DNA of 64,000 nucleotides from Acidovorax sp. Root219 (GCF_001428665.1 NZ_LMIJ01000001.1:25256-89255); one strand, 5' to 3'; shown: positions 8,851-17,686, counted from the stretch's first letter. Notes: generated by a model not told the origin, from the sequence alone. Translations and numbers: made by a program.

Positions 8851-9630
8851 ATGACCACCGCCCCCGCACTGCAACCCACCCTGTCGCCCAAGCTCCCCCA
8901 GCTGGCGGCCCAGGGCTTTGCGCTGCGCCACAGCCGCCAGGCGCACTACGAGTTCGACTGGCATGTGCACGATTGCGCCATGCTGCTATGGCCGCGCAAG
9001 GGGGCGCTGCAAAGCGCTTGGCAGAGTGAAGGCGCCCCTGGCCATGCCGGTTTCGCGCAGATGCGCCTGGCACGCAGCCAGGCCATCCTGCTGCCCGTGG
9101 CCACCGCCCACCGCACCCAGTCCGCCACGCAGCAGCAGGAGCATGGCGAGCTGTACCTGGCGCCCGAGATCGCGCGCGCCTGCGGCACCGGGCGGGGCGC
9201 CATCCGGCTCGACGCGGCGGCGCTGTCCATGCTCGATGCGCTGCTGGCCCCGGCGCTCGATGCGCGCGCGGCCGAGCCCCTGGTGCTGGCCGTGGTGCGC
9301 CAGATCGCCCGGGCGCGCCCGCTCGACGTGGCCCGGCCGCGCTCGCCTGCAAGGCAGATGCTGGCGCGCTTTGCCCAGGCGCTGGATTGGGACGAGCCCC
9401 TGCCCGGCATCGACGCCATCGCCTGCGAGCTGGGCACCTCCACCCGCCAGTTGCAGCGCGCTTGCCAGGACGAATTCGGCCAGAGCCCCGTGGCCCTGCG
9501 CCGGCAGATGCTGGCCGCGCATGCGCGCCGCCTGCTGGCCACCGGCCTGCCGCTGGCGCAGGTGAGCGGGCAACTGGGGTTTGCGACCAGCGGGCACTTG
9601 ACGCGGCTGCTGAAGTCGGTGGCACACTGA
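8851..9630 (+). CDS. AraC-family transcriptional regulator
   Basis: The protein has 259 residues. The N-terminal part (HSRQAHYEFDWHVHDCAMLLW) looks like a cupin sensor domain of the HxH type. The C-terminal ~100 residues carry the two AraC helix-turn-helix units (IACELGTSTRQLQRACQDEF, then LPLAQVSGQLGFATSGHLTR). ATG 8851 is chosen because upstream codons in the frame run through the palindromic repeat. It lies 110 bases before a Bug receptor gene in the same direction and probably regulates that operon, although regulation of an unlinked gene is possible. The ligand is unknown. Confidence 0.87.
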   Translation: MTTAPALQPTLSPKLPQLAAQGFALRHSRQAHYEFDWHVHDCAMLLWPRKGALQSAWQSEGAPGHAGFAQMRLARSQAILLPVATAHRTQSATQQQEHGELYLAPEIARACGTGRGAIRLDAAALSMLDALLAPALDARAAEPLVLAVVRQIARARPLDVARPRSPARQMLARFAQALDWDEPLPGIDAIACELGTSTRQLQRACQDEFGQSPVALRRQMLAAHARRLLATGLPLAQVSGQLGFATSGHLTRLLKSVAH

Positions 9631-9740
9631 CCCTGCTGCGGCACCACCTGTCGCAATTGGGATCACGGCCTGTCGCATCCTGGTTTTCCAGATCGGGGCG
9701 CTGTTCCTAGCATGGGACCTCCTTCGTGATGGAGTTCCCC

Positions 9741-10730
9741 ATGCCCGCCTTGCCCCCCGTTTCCCATCCCCGCAGACGCGCCCTGCTGGCCCTGGCCCTT
9801 GCCGGCATCTGCGCACCCTTGCTCGCGCAGACGACTGCATGGCCCACCAAGCCCATCACCCTGGTCGTGCCCTTCCCGGCCGGCGGCGGCACCGACCTGG
9901 TGGTGCGCGCGCTGCAGCCCCGGCTGCAAAAGGAGCTGGGCCAGCCCCTGGTCATCGACAACCGCGCAGGCGCCGGCGGCACCCTGGGCTCCGCGCTGGT
10001 GGCCCGCGCCACGCCCGACGGCTACACCGCGGGCGTGGCCACCACCAGCACCCACGCGGTCAGCGTGAGCGTGTACCCCAAGCTGCCGTTCGACCCGGCC
10101 AAGGATTTCGCGTATGCCGGCTTCATCGGTACATCGCCCTACGTGCTGGCCACCACGGGCGCCCTGGGCAAGCCCGACACCAAGGCCCTGCTGGCCGCGC
10201 TCAAGGCCAAACCCGAGGGCTTCAGCTTCGCGTCGGTGGGCGCAGGCACGGTGTCGCACCTGCTGGGCGAGCAGTTCAAGGGCGTCGCCAAGGTGCCGCT
10301 GGTGCACATCCCCTATCGCGGCGCGGCACCGGCCTACACCGACCTGATCTCGGGCCAGGTGCAGCTGATGTTCGACAACCCGGCCGGGCTGGTGCCCTAC
10401 ATCCGCGCGGGCCGCATCCACGCCGTGGCCACCACGGCGCCCAATGCGCTGCTGGCTGGCGTGCCCACCTTCCAGCAGCAGGGCATGGCCGGGTTCGACC
10501 AGTCGCTGTGGTACGGCATCGTCTTCCCCGCGCAGACACCCAAGGCCGTGGTGGAGCGCTTCAACCAGGCACTCAACAGCGTGTTGTCCGACCGCGCCGT
10601 GGCCGCCGAGCTGGCCGCGCTGGGCGTGAACGCCGCCCCCGGCACGCCCGATGCACTGCAGGCCGCAGTGGTGCGCGACACGGCCTACTGGGGCCGCATC
10701 GCCAAGGCAGTAGGAGCCCGCGTTGATTGA
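9741..10730 (+). CDS. Bug-family tripartite tricarboxylate transporter substrate-binding protein (1 of 7)
   Basis: This is a 329-residue periplasmic binding protein with an N-terminal signal (RRRALLALALAGICAPLLAQ) and the Bug hallmarks PITLVVPFPAGGGTD, VIDNRAGAGG, ATPDGYT, HIPYRGAAPA and GVPTFQQQG. Bug proteins capture small carboxylates or amides for TctAB-type permeases or for sensing. GGAG six bases upstream of ATG 9741 sets the start; the same GGAGTTCCCCATG arrangement precedes the Bug gene at 16709. The stop overlaps the following PhzF gene by eight bases, so the two are translationally coupled. The substrate is unknown. Confidence 0.93.
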   Translation: MPALPPVSHPRRRALLALALAGICAPLLAQTTAWPTKPITLVVPFPAGGGTDLVVRALQPRLQKELGQPLVIDNRAGAGGTLGSALVARATPDGYTAGVATTSTHAVSVSVYPKLPFDPAKDFAYAGFIGTSPYVLATTGALGKPDTKALLAALKAKPEGFSFASVGAGTVSHLLGEQFKGVAKVPLVHIPYRGAAPAYTDLISGQVQLMFDNPAGLVPYIRAGRIHAVATTAPNALLAGVPTFQQQGMAGFDQSLWYGIVFPAQTPKAVVERFNQALNSVLSDRAVAAELAALGVNAAPGTPDALQAAVVRDTAYWGRIAKAVGARVD

Positions 10731-11637
10731 GCAAGACCGCCCCTTTCCCGCCTCGCTGCCTGCCGCCGGCCAGGTCGTTCTGATCCGCGTATTCGTCAAC
10801 GGCCCGGCCGGCGGCAACCCCGTGCCGCTGGTGGCCGATGCGCGCGGCATGGATGCCGAGCAGATGCAGGACGTGGCGCGCACCCACGGGCACGAGTCGG
10901 CCTTCGTGCTGCCGGCCGATGTACCCGGTGCCGATTGGCGCCTGCGATTTTTCGTGCCGCACCACGAGATGGAGATGTGCGGCCACGCCACCGTGGGCAG
11001 CCTGTGGGCGCTGCGCCGCTGGGGCGTGTGGACCACGCCCACGGCCTGCGTGCAGACCCTGAGCGGCCTGGTGGACGTGGAGTGGGACGCGGCACGCCAG
11101 CGCGTGTGGATATCGCAGCCCGCCGTGCGCCAGGAGCTGCTGGAGCCCGATGCGGCTGCGCTCGTGGCGCGCACCCTGCGCCTGCCTGCCCCCCTCCCCA
11201 CCACCAACGCCGCCACCAGCCGCGTGAAGACCCTGGTGCCCCTGCCCGATGCGGCCACGCTGAACGGCCTCGTGCCGGACTTCGCTGCCATGGAATCCAC
11301 CTGCGACGCTATCGCCTCCACCGGCCTGTACCCCTATGCACTGGCCACCGGCGAGCAGGTGGCGGCAGAACCCACCGTGTTCGCCCGCCAGTTCCCGCGC
11401 AAATCCGGCTACCCGGAAGATGCAGCCACCGGCATTGCGGCGGCAGCGCTCTGGGGGCACCTGGCAGCCACCGGCACCATTGCCGTGGGCAGCGCGGCAT
11501 CGCCCGTGGTGTGCACCGTGCGCCAGGGCGACGCCATGGGCAGCCCCTCGGCCATCGCGGTGCGGCCGCGGTTTGATGCGCAGGGTGCGGTCGCCGGCTG
11601 CTGGCTCAGCGGCGAGGTGATGGAGGGCGCGGCATGA
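10723..11637 (+). CDS. PhzF-family isomerase/epimerase-like protein
   Basis: A 304-residue PhzF-like protein starts at TTG 10723, supported by AGGAG seven bases upstream and an eight-base overlap with the Bug gene. The family catalyses proton shifts on small acids, as in phenazine synthesis. The conserved catalytic glutamate lies in HGHESAFVLP, and further motifs are MEMCGHATVG and YPEDAATGIAAAALWG. The internal Ala/Pro-rich segment is not informative. Its position after a Bug receptor and before a RidA protein suggests a catabolic isomerisation. No phenazine genes are nearby, so a phenazine role is unlikely. Confidence 0.88.
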   Translation: MIEQDRPFPASLPAAGQVVLIRVFVNGPAGGNPVPLVADARGMDAEQMQDVARTHGHESAFVLPADVPGADWRLRFFVPHHEMEMCGHATVGSLWALRRWGVWTTPTACVQTLSGLVDVEWDAARQRVWISQPAVRQELLEPDAAALVARTLRLPAPLPTTNAATSRVKTLVPLPDAATLNGLVPDFAAMESTCDAIASTGLYPYALATGEQVAAEPTVFARQFPRKSGYPEDAATGIAAAALWGHLAATGTIAVGSAASPVVCTVRQGDAMGSPSAIAVRPRFDAQGAVAGCWLSGEVMEGAA

Positions 11638-12131
11638 ACGACGACACCATGCACACCACGCCCGAAGAACGCCTGGCCGCCGCCGGCCTGGTGCTGCCAC
11701 CCGCCCCCCAGCCGCGCGGCAGCTACGCGCCCTGCCATGTGCACGAGGTGGCGGGCCAGTGCTGGGTGGCGGTGAGCGGCCAGACCAGCCGCATCGCCGG
11801 CCAGGCCCTGGCCGGCATTTGCGAATCGGATGCCGACCTGCAGCCCGCGCGCCATGCAGCCACCGTGGCGATGCTCAACGCCCTGGCCGCATTGCGCACC
11901 GCCTGCGGCGGCGAGCTGGCCCGCGTGCAGCACGTGGTGCGCCTGCGCGGCTTCGTGCGCTCGGCACCCGGCTTTGGCGCACACCCTCGGGTGCTCGACG
12001 CCGCATCGGACGTGTTGGCCATCGCCTTCCCGCAGCACGCGCTGCCCGCACGCAGCGCCATCGGCGTGGCCAGCCTGCCCGATGGGGTGTGGGTGGAGCT
12101 GGAAATCGATGCGGTGATCGATCCCACCTGA
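11634..12131 (+). CDS. RidA/YjgF-family protein
   Basis: The 165-residue protein has the YjgF/RidA fold: GSYAPCHVHEVAGQCWVAVSG near the N-terminus and the characteristic ending ARSAIGVASLPDGVWVELEI. Canonical RidA hydrolyses reactive enamines or imines from PLP enzymes. This is the longer subgroup (about 155 residues, often annotated as chorismate mutase-like YjgF), whose activity is less defined. Its ATG overlaps the PhzF stop (ATGA). It is probably the last gene of the AraC-adjacent operon, since the downstream gene has its own AT-rich promoter region. Confidence 0.88.
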   Translation: MNDDTMHTTPEERLAAAGLVLPPAPQPRGSYAPCHVHEVAGQCWVAVSGQTSRIAGQALAGICESDADLQPARHAATVAMLNALAALRTACGGELARVQHVVRLRGFVRSAPGFGAHPRVLDAASDVLAIAFPQHALPARSAIGVASLPDGVWVELEIDAVIDPT

Positions 12132-12204
12132 ACACGCCTGGGCACGGGAAGGCAACCCCCTCTGACCACCGGTACTCCAGTCACAGGTCGTCTTCCTTTG
12201 CTCG

Positions 12205-12260
12205 CATCTTAAATTTTGGGAAAATGTAATTTTCTCGCATAGAAGGAATTTTTAAACTAC
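12205..12260 (+). promoter_or_regulatory. AT-rich promoter with palindromic operator upstream of the RraA-like gene
   Basis: This AT-rich stretch contains a perfect inverted repeat GAAAAT-GTA-ATTTTC (12220-12234), within TTGGGAAAATGTAATTTTC. The IclR consensus TGGAAAT-N-ATTTCCA is similar, and an iclR-type gene lies at the end of this operon, so autoregulation through this site is plausible. A -10-like TTAAAC follows near 12252. Confidence 0.5.
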
Positions 12261-12305
12261 ACTCCGTGCATACCAACCACCCATCACGCACAGGAGATAG
12301 ACACC

Positions 12306-13094
12306 ATGAGCCGCGAACAAGTCCTCAACGACTACCAGGAGTACGAAGCCCAGGGCCGCATCTGGGGCCAGGTGCCGCCCGAGCGCATCAGCAAGATCAA
12401 GTTCCCGCGCGCCGATGCGGCCACGGTGCAGCGCTACCTGGCGCTGCCGGACATGACGACCACGGTGTCCGACCTGCTGGACAGCTACGGCATCCGCGGC
12501 GTGGTGGCGGGCTCGTTCATCAAGCCGCTGATCGAAGGCAAGCGCATCGTGGGCACAGCGGTTACGCTGCGCTCCATGCCCGAGCGCAAGACGCCCACGC
12601 AGGGCACCATCGACAAGGACCCGATCAAGATGTCCACGCGCGAGATCTACTACCTCTCGGAGCCGGGCGACATCCTGGTGGCCGACTTCGGCGGCAACCT
12701 CGATGTGTCCAACATGGGTGGACAGTCGGCGCTGGTGGGCAAGACCTGCGGCTTTGCGGGCGCCATCGTCAACGGTGCGGTGCGCGACGTGCCAGCCATC
12801 CGCGAGATCGGCTTTCCCGTGTGGTCGGCCGGCGTCACGCCGATCACGGGTAAATTCCGCATGGAAGCGACCGAGATCAACGGCCCCGTGCGCCTGCACG
12901 ACATCGTGGTCTACCCGGGCGACCTGATCGTGGCGGACGATTCGGGCATCTGCGTGGTGCCGGCCGAGCGCATCACCAGCCTGATCGACGAAGCCGAGAG
13001 CATCGGCGGCGCCGAGGACCGCATGCGCGAGCTGATCGTGAGCAAGGCCCCGATCTCCGAGCTGCGCCCGCTGTTCCGCAAGCGCTACGACTGA
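12306..13094 (+). CDS. RraA-like/HMG aldolase-family protein
   Basis: This 262-residue protein starts at an ATG preceded by CAGGAGATAGACACC. It has the RraA fold: TTTVSDLLDSYGIRG, RIVGTAVTLRS, then GDILVADFGGN and a Gly-rich nucleotide-like site ending GAIVNGAVRDVPAIREIGFPV. The Arg-Asp pair in that last motif binds metal and substrate in 4-hydroxy-4-methyl-2-oxoglutarate/oxaloacetate aldolases. The ribonuclease E-inhibitor RraA shares the fold but is shorter (~160 residues). The catabolic setting with a Bug receptor, IclR regulator and porin favours an aldolase or decarboxylase role. The substrate is not known. Confidence 0.85.
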   Translation: MSREQVLNDYQEYEAQGRIWGQVPPERISKIKFPRADAATVQRYLALPDMTTTVSDLLDSYGIRGVVAGSFIKPLIEGKRIVGTAVTLRSMPERKTPTQGTIDKDPIKMSTREIYYLSEPGDILVADFGGNLDVSNMGGQSALVGKTCGFAGAIVNGAVRDVPAIREIGFPVWSAGVTPITGKFRMEATEINGPVRLHDIVVYPGDLIVADDSGICVVPAERITSLIDEAESIGGAEDRMRELIVSKAPISELRPLFRKRYD

Positions 13095-13119
13095 CGGCAC
13101 CCCACCAGAAGGCCGAGCC

Positions 13120-14136
13120 ATGAACAACAAGAGACGAGACATGATTTCCCGCCGGGCATCGCTGGCGGCGCTGACTGCAGTGGCGGCCGTGGCCGCGGCT
13201 GGGGCGCTGGCGCCCATCGCCGCCACGGCGCAGCCGGCCTACCCCACCACCGCCGTGCGCCTGGTCGTGCCCTTCGCCGCCGCAGGCGGCACCGATTCGG
13301 TGGCCCGCGTGGTGGTGCAGGTGATGGGCACGCGCCTGGGCCAGCCTGTGGTGGTGGACAACCGCCCCGGTGCGGGCGGCAGCATCGGCACGCTGGCGGT
13401 GACCCAGGCCACACCCGACGGCCACACCCTGCTCCTGGGCAGCAACGGCACCATGGTGCTCAACCCCCTGCTGTACCCCCAGCTCAAGTACCAGGTGGAC
13501 CGGGACCTGTTGCCCGTGGCCGGCATCGCGGCCGTGCCCTTCCTGGTGGCGGCCAACCCGCAGTTCGGCGCCACCGACCTCAAGGGCCTGCTGGCGGCGG
13601 CGAAACAGAAGGATGTGACCTTCGCCTCGCCCGGCAACGGCACCACCAACCACCTGGCGGGTGTGCTGCTGGGCAGCATGGCCGGCGTGAACCTGACCCA
13701 CGTACCCTACCGCGGCACCTCGCCCGCAACCAACGACGTGGTGGGCGGCGTGGTCAACTTCCTGTCGGGCGACTTCGGCACGCTGCTGCCCATGGTCAAC
13801 GCGGGCAAGCTGCGCGCGCTGGCCGTCACGGGCACGCAGCGTGTCTCCATCCTGCCCAACGTGCCCACCGTGGCCGAGACACTGCCGGGCTTCGACGCCA
13901 CGGGCTGGTTCGGCGTGTTCGCCCCTAAGGGCACGCCGCAGGCGGTGGTGGACAAGCTCTCGGCCGAGTTCCTGCAGACCCTGAAGGACCCGCGCGTGGC
14001 GCAGCGCCTGCAGGAGTTGGGCGGCATGCCCATGCCGCTCAACGCCACGCAGCTCAAGGCCCTGATCGGCACCGAGACCGCCAAGTGGCAAAAGGTGATC
14101 AAGGACAACAAGGTCACGGCCGACGCGCTGCAGTGA
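13120..14136 (+). CDS. Bug-family substrate-binding protein (2 of 7)
   Basis: The product has 338 residues with a long signal region (MISRRASLAALTAVAAVAAA, then GALAPIAATA). The Bug motifs are present: VRLVVPFAAAGGTDSVAR, VVDNRPGAGG, ATPDGHTLL, HVPYRGTSPATND and NVPTVAETLPGFDATGWFG. It lies 25 bases after the RraA-like gene and is followed by a strong terminator, so the two form one transcription unit. It probably delivers or senses the substrate of the RraA-like enzyme. An alternative start at MISRR (13141) is possible. Confidence 0.93.
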   Translation: MNNKRRDMISRRASLAALTAVAAVAAAGALAPIAATAQPAYPTTAVRLVVPFAAAGGTDSVARVVVQVMGTRLGQPVVVDNRPGAGGSIGTLAVTQATPDGHTLLLGSNGTMVLNPLLYPQLKYQVDRDLLPVAGIAAVPFLVAANPQFGATDLKGLLAAAKQKDVTFASPGNGTTNHLAGVLLGSMAGVNLTHVPYRGTSPATNDVVGGVVNFLSGDFGTLLPMVNAGKLRALAVTGTQRVSILPNVPTVAETLPGFDATGWFGVFAPKGTPQAVVDKLSAEFLQTLKDPRVAQRLQELGGMPMPLNATQLKALIGTETAKWQKVIKDNKVTADALQ

Positions 14137-14160
14137 CGGCCGGCCCATCCTCCTGAGCCC

Positions 14161-14205
14161 CGGCACCGGCCGACCATGCGTCGGCCGGTGCCGCTGTGTT
14201 TTTTT
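14161..14205 (+). terminator. Rho-independent terminator after the RraA-Bug operon
   Basis: A perfect 13-bp stem (GGCACCGGCCGAC at 14162-14174, GTCGGCCGGTGCC at 14180-14192) with a 5-base loop is followed within six bases by seven T residues (14199-14205). It ends only 25 bases before the iclR start. Confidence 0.92.
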
Positions 14206-14230
14206 GCTGCAAAATCGACGGGACACACCT

Positions 14231-15163
14231 ATGCCGACGCCACCCTCGATCCAGCCGCGCACCGCTGCGGCACGCACCACCCCCGCCAAGCACGCCACCA
14301 AGGCCGCGCAGGCCACCCCCACCGAGCTGCCGCCAGCGGCCATGGGGGCCGCCCCGGAGGGCGAGGCCGGCGGCGCCAGCACCAGCGCGCTGGCACGCCT
14401 ACTGCAGATCCTGGACCTGTTCTCGCTCACACGCACCACCATCCGCGTGGAAGAGGTGGTGCAGGCCTTCGACATCGTGCAGTCCACCGCCTACCGCTAC
14501 CTGCGCGAGCTGTGCGATGCGGGGCTGCTGGCCCAGCAGGGCAAGGGCGTGTATTCGCTGGGCCGGCGCATCGTGGAGCTGGAGCGGCTGCTGCAGCTGT
14601 CCGACCCGTTGCTGCTGGCCGGCAAGGGCGTGATGGACAGCCTGGTCGAGGAATCGCCCAACCGCTCCTTCCTGCTATGCGCCTACTACCGCGACGGCGC
14701 CCTGTGCGTCTACAAGGTGGGGCCCGATGAGATACGCCACGCCGGCACGGCCATGAAGATCCAGCGCGGGCGCGGCACACGGCTGCCGCTGTTCGTGGGC
14801 GCGGGCTCGCACGTGATCCTGGCGCACCTGCCGCCGCACCAGCTCAAGTCACTGTATCTGCTGCAGGCTCGCGAGATCGCCGAGGCAGGCCTGGGCCAGT
14901 CGTGGATGGAGTTTCGCGACCAGCTCTCGCAGATCCGCAAGCGCGGCTTTGCAGAAACCTTCGGCAAGGTGAACCCCGGCATGCACAGCATCGCCGTGCC
15001 CGTGCTGCGCGACGATGGCAAGGTCATCGGCAGCGTACTCGCCCTGGGCTCGGCCGCACCTGCCAAGGCCGAGGAGGCGCGCCAGCTGGTGCCCCTGCTG
15101 CAGACCAAGGCCGAGGCCATCCAGCAGGCCCTGCCCGCCATCGACACCAACGGCAAGGACTGA
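14231..15163 (+). CDS. IclR-family transcriptional regulator
   Basis: This 310-residue regulator starts at ATG 14231; a TTG further upstream lies in the terminator T-run and is rejected. It has an unusually long, Ala/Thr/Pro-rich N-terminal tail of about 55 residues. The winged helix follows (LARLLQILDLFSLTRTTIRV, FDIVQSTAYRYLRELCDAGLL), then the IclR effector domain (RNRSFLLCAYYRDGALCVY-like region, FAETFGKVNPGMHSIAVPVL, VIGSVLALG). IclR proteins control catabolic operons by effector-modulated binding. It sits between the RraA-Bug pair and a porin gene, both with palindromes in their control regions. Confidence 0.9.
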   Translation: MPTPPSIQPRTAAARTTPAKHATKAAQATPTELPPAAMGAAPEGEAGGASTSALARLLQILDLFSLTRTTIRVEEVVQAFDIVQSTAYRYLRELCDAGLLAQQGKGVYSLGRRIVELERLLQLSDPLLLAGKGVMDSLVEESPNRSFLLCAYYRDGALCVYKVGPDEIRHAGTAMKIQRGRGTRLPLFVGAGSHVILAHLPPHQLKSLYLLQAREIAEAGLGQSWMEFRDQLSQIRKRGFAETFGKVNPGMHSIAVPVLRDDGKVIGSVLALGSAAPAKAEEARQLVPLLQTKAEAIQQALPAIDTNGKD

Positions 15164-15527
15164 GGCCGCGGCGCTTGCCGCCCCTCCCATCGCGCGGCAG
15201 CCCGCGCGCATTCATGCATTGACGCCCCCCGGGCCGACCCCTTTGCGCCCTGCGCCGGGGCGGCCTGCGCGCGCCGCTTTCCCTCCGAGGCCGCGGCCAC
15301 CACGCCATGGCCGATCCGTATCCCGCGCCCCTTCCCCACCTCCATCGCGCCTGCCACCGCACGGCCTGGCGCGCCCCTCTTCGGGTATATACCTAGATCA
15401 AATAAATAATTAATTCTCGTATTTGGAGAAAACATGTTTTATTCTTTAGAGAGAATAATTTTGTTCTTTGTAGCGTGCGCTAGCGCCCCGGTCGGGGCCT
15501 GCGCGCTCCCCACCCAAGGCCATTCCC
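15164..15527. other. Spacer and control region upstream of the porin gene
   Basis: The first ~210 bases are GC-rich with no convincing gene. From about 15380 the sequence turns AT-rich and contains three palindromes: GGTATATACC (15384-15393), AAAACATGTTTT (15429-15440), and TTATTCT/AGAATAA arms (15439-15445, 15452-15458). They look like regulator sites for the porin gene, perhaps for the adjacent IclR protein. No exact sharing with the site at 12220 was found. Confidence 0.5.
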
Positions 15528-16607
15528 ATGAAACGAGACACCCTCCTCCTGCTTGCCTGCGCAAGCCTTTGCGGCGCCGCGTCCGCGCAATCCTCGGTCA
15601 CCATCTTCGGCATCGCGGACGTGATGCTCACGCGCGGCAACGGCTCGCTGGCGGGCAAGACGGCGCTGGCCTCGGGCGGGCTGCAGAGCTCGCGCGTGGG
15701 CTTTCGCGGGGTGGAGGATCTGGGCGGCGGCCTCAAGGCCAGCTTCCACCTGGAGGCGCAGTTCTTCCTCGACACGGGCGAGGGCCAGGCCACCAACACC
15801 AACAACCAGACCAGCGGCACCACCACTGCGCCAGCCGGCTCGCAGGGCCTGACCTTCGCGCGCCGCTCCACCGTGAGCCTGGAAGGGCCCTGGGGCGAGC
15901 TGCGCGCGGGGCGTGATTTTTCATCGCAGTACCGCAACCGGCTGGAGTTGGACCCGTACGCCAGCGCCGGTGTGGGCACCATCCAGCCCTTCATCGGCTC
16001 TCTCGGTGGGCCGGTGTCCACCCGGGCCTCGAACATGCTGGGCTACTACCTGCCGCGCGACCTGGGCGGCCTGTACGGCCAGTTCCAGGCCTACCTGGGC
16101 GAGAACGCCAGCAACCAGCCGGCCGACGACGGCACCGGCGTGAACATGCGCCTGGGCTACCAGTGGGGGCCACTCAACGTGTCGGCATCGGCCGCGCGCA
16201 CCGAGTACGTGCAGGCCGCAGCCACCGGCGACATCCTCACCCAGAACCTGGGCGTCCACTACCAGCTCGGCCCCATGAAGCTGCTGACCGGCGTGTTCCG
16301 CGACGTGGTGTACCGCACCAACCAGCCCCTGCGCGGCAAGGGCTGGACGGCCGGCGGCATCTGGGCCGTGGGCGTGGGCGAGGTGAAGTTCGCGCTTTCG
16401 GAGTACGGCACCGACGCTCCGGGCCATCCCGAGGCACGCAAGCTCTCGCTGGGCTACGTGCATAACCTGTCCAAGCGCACAGCGCTGTACACCACCTGGG
16501 CGCGCGTCTCCAACTCGGGCGGTGCCAGCTTCTCGCTCAACGGCGCAGCCACCGGGCCGAATCGAAGCTCCACGGGGATGGACGTGGGCATCCGGCACCT
16601 GTTCTGA
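15528..16607 (+). CDS. Gram-negative outer membrane porin
   Basis: The 359-residue precursor has a signal peptide (MKRDTLLLLACASLCGAASA) and begins the mature barrel with QSSVTIFGIADVML, the start typical of Burkholderiales general porins. SSRVGFRGVEDLGGGLKASF and RRSTVSLEGPWGELRAGRDF are also family-typical, and the chain ends in phenylalanine (GIRHLF), the outer membrane assembly signal. It forms a water-filled trimeric channel for small solutes. Adjacent IclR and Bug genes suggest it serves uptake of the same substrates. Confidence 0.93.
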   Translation: MKRDTLLLLACASLCGAASAQSSVTIFGIADVMLTRGNGSLAGKTALASGGLQSSRVGFRGVEDLGGGLKASFHLEAQFFLDTGEGQATNTNNQTSGTTTAPAGSQGLTFARRSTVSLEGPWGELRAGRDFSSQYRNRLELDPYASAGVGTIQPFIGSLGGPVSTRASNMLGYYLPRDLGGLYGQFQAYLGENASNQPADDGTGVNMRLGYQWGPLNVSASAARTEYVQAAATGDILTQNLGVHYQLGPMKLLTGVFRDVVYRTNQPLRGKGWTAGGIWAVGVGEVKFALSEYGTDAPGHPEARKLSLGYVHNLSKRTALYTTWARVSNSGGASFSLNGAATGPNRSSTGMDVGIRHLF

Positions 16608-16708
16608 GCCACCGGCCGAGGCCCCTCCTCTGGTACAGGACTTGCATAACCTTTGCACTTGCGGCATACCTGCCGATGCCAGTCCATTCCAGTCCGGAGG
16701 AGTTCCCC

Positions 16709-17686
16709 ATGCAACGCCGACACTTGATTGCCACCCTCGCCAGCGCCCTGGTTGCGCCAGCCGCCGCCCTCGCGCAAGGCGCTGCGCCCTACCCCGACCG
16801 CCCTGTCAAGGTCATCGTGGCCCTGCCCGCCGGCGGCAGTGCCGACATGATCGCCCGCGTGGTCACCCAGAAGATGGCGGCCGAGCTGGGCCAGCCTTTC
16901 GTGGTGGACAACAAGGCCGGCGCCTCCGGCCAGATTGGCACGCCGCTGGTCTCACGCGCCGCGCCAGACGGTTACACGCTGATGGTCTCGCCCGCCTCGT
17001 TCCTCACCACCAACAAGAGCATCTTCAAGACCCTGCCCTACGACCCCGAGGCCGACTTCGTGCCCATCACCAAGTTCGTGAACCAGCCCATGGTGCTGGT
17101 GGTCAAGGACAAGCAGAAATTCCCCACCGTGGCCGCCGTGCTGGCCGCCGCCAAGGCCGCGCCGGGCAAGCTGACCTACGCCTCCTCAGGCGATGGCAGC
17201 CCGCAGCACCTGGCGGGGCTGATGTTCACCACCCGCACCAAGACCGACCTGCTGCACGTGCCCTACAAGGGCGGGGCCCCGGCCATTAACGACGCCCTGG
17301 CCGGCACGGTGGACATGCTGTTTGCCGTGCTGCCCGAGGCCCTGCCGCACATCCAGTCCGGCAAGCTGCATGCCCTCGGCCTGATGGCTGCGCAGCGCAC
17401 GGCCACCCTGCCGCAGACCCCCACCATGGCGGAAGCTGGCGCGCCCGAGATGAACCTCTCGGCCTGGGTCGGCCTGCTCGCCCCCGCCAAGACGCCCCAG
17501 CCCATCATCGACCGGCTGCAGCGCGCCGCGCACGCCGCGCTGGCCGATGCCGACATCAAGGCCAAGCTGGCCGCCAGCGGGATGGAAGTGGCACCCGGCA
17601 CCAGCCAGCAGCTCAAGGACGCGATCACGCAGGAGATCAAGGTCCATGCGGAGCTGGTGAAGGCTGCGGGGCTGGTGCCGCAGTAG
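16709..17686 (+). CDS. Bug-family substrate-binding protein (3 of 7)
   Basis: This is a 325-residue periplasmic receptor. ATG 16709 is preceded by GGAGGAG at the right distance. The signal peptide is MQRRHLIATLASALVAPAAA, followed by LAQ. The Bug motifs are PVKVIVALPAGGSADMIAR, VVDNKAGASG, AAPDGYTLM and HVPYKGGAPA. It lies about 100 bases after the porin gene in the same direction and may be co-transcribed. No enzyme gene follows, so this receptor appears paired with the porin rather than with a catabolic enzyme. Confidence 0.92.
   Translation: MQRRHLIATLASALVAPAAALAQGAAPYPDRPVKVIVALPAGGSADMIARVVTQKMAAELGQPFVVDNKAGASGQIGTPLVSRAAPDGYTLMVSPASFLTTNKSIFKTLPYDPEADFVPITKFVNQPMVLVVKDKQKFPTVAAVLAAAKAAPGKLTYASSGDGSPQHLAGLMFTTRTKTDLLHVPYKGGAPAINDALAGTVDMLFAVLPEALPHIQSGKLHALGLMAAQRTATLPQTPTMAEAGAPEMNLSAWVGLLAPAKTPQPIIDRLQRAAHAALADADIKAKLAASGMEVAPGTSQQLKDAITQEIKVHAELVKAAGLVPQ

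Noticed and set aside
10723..11637. Phenazine biosynthesis gene phzF
   Set aside because: Only the superfamily is evident; no other phz genes are present and the context is a Bug/RidA catabolic operon.
14204..14230. TTG start for the IclR gene
   Set aside because: It lies in the T-run of a strong terminator. ATG 14231 is in frame and downstream of it.
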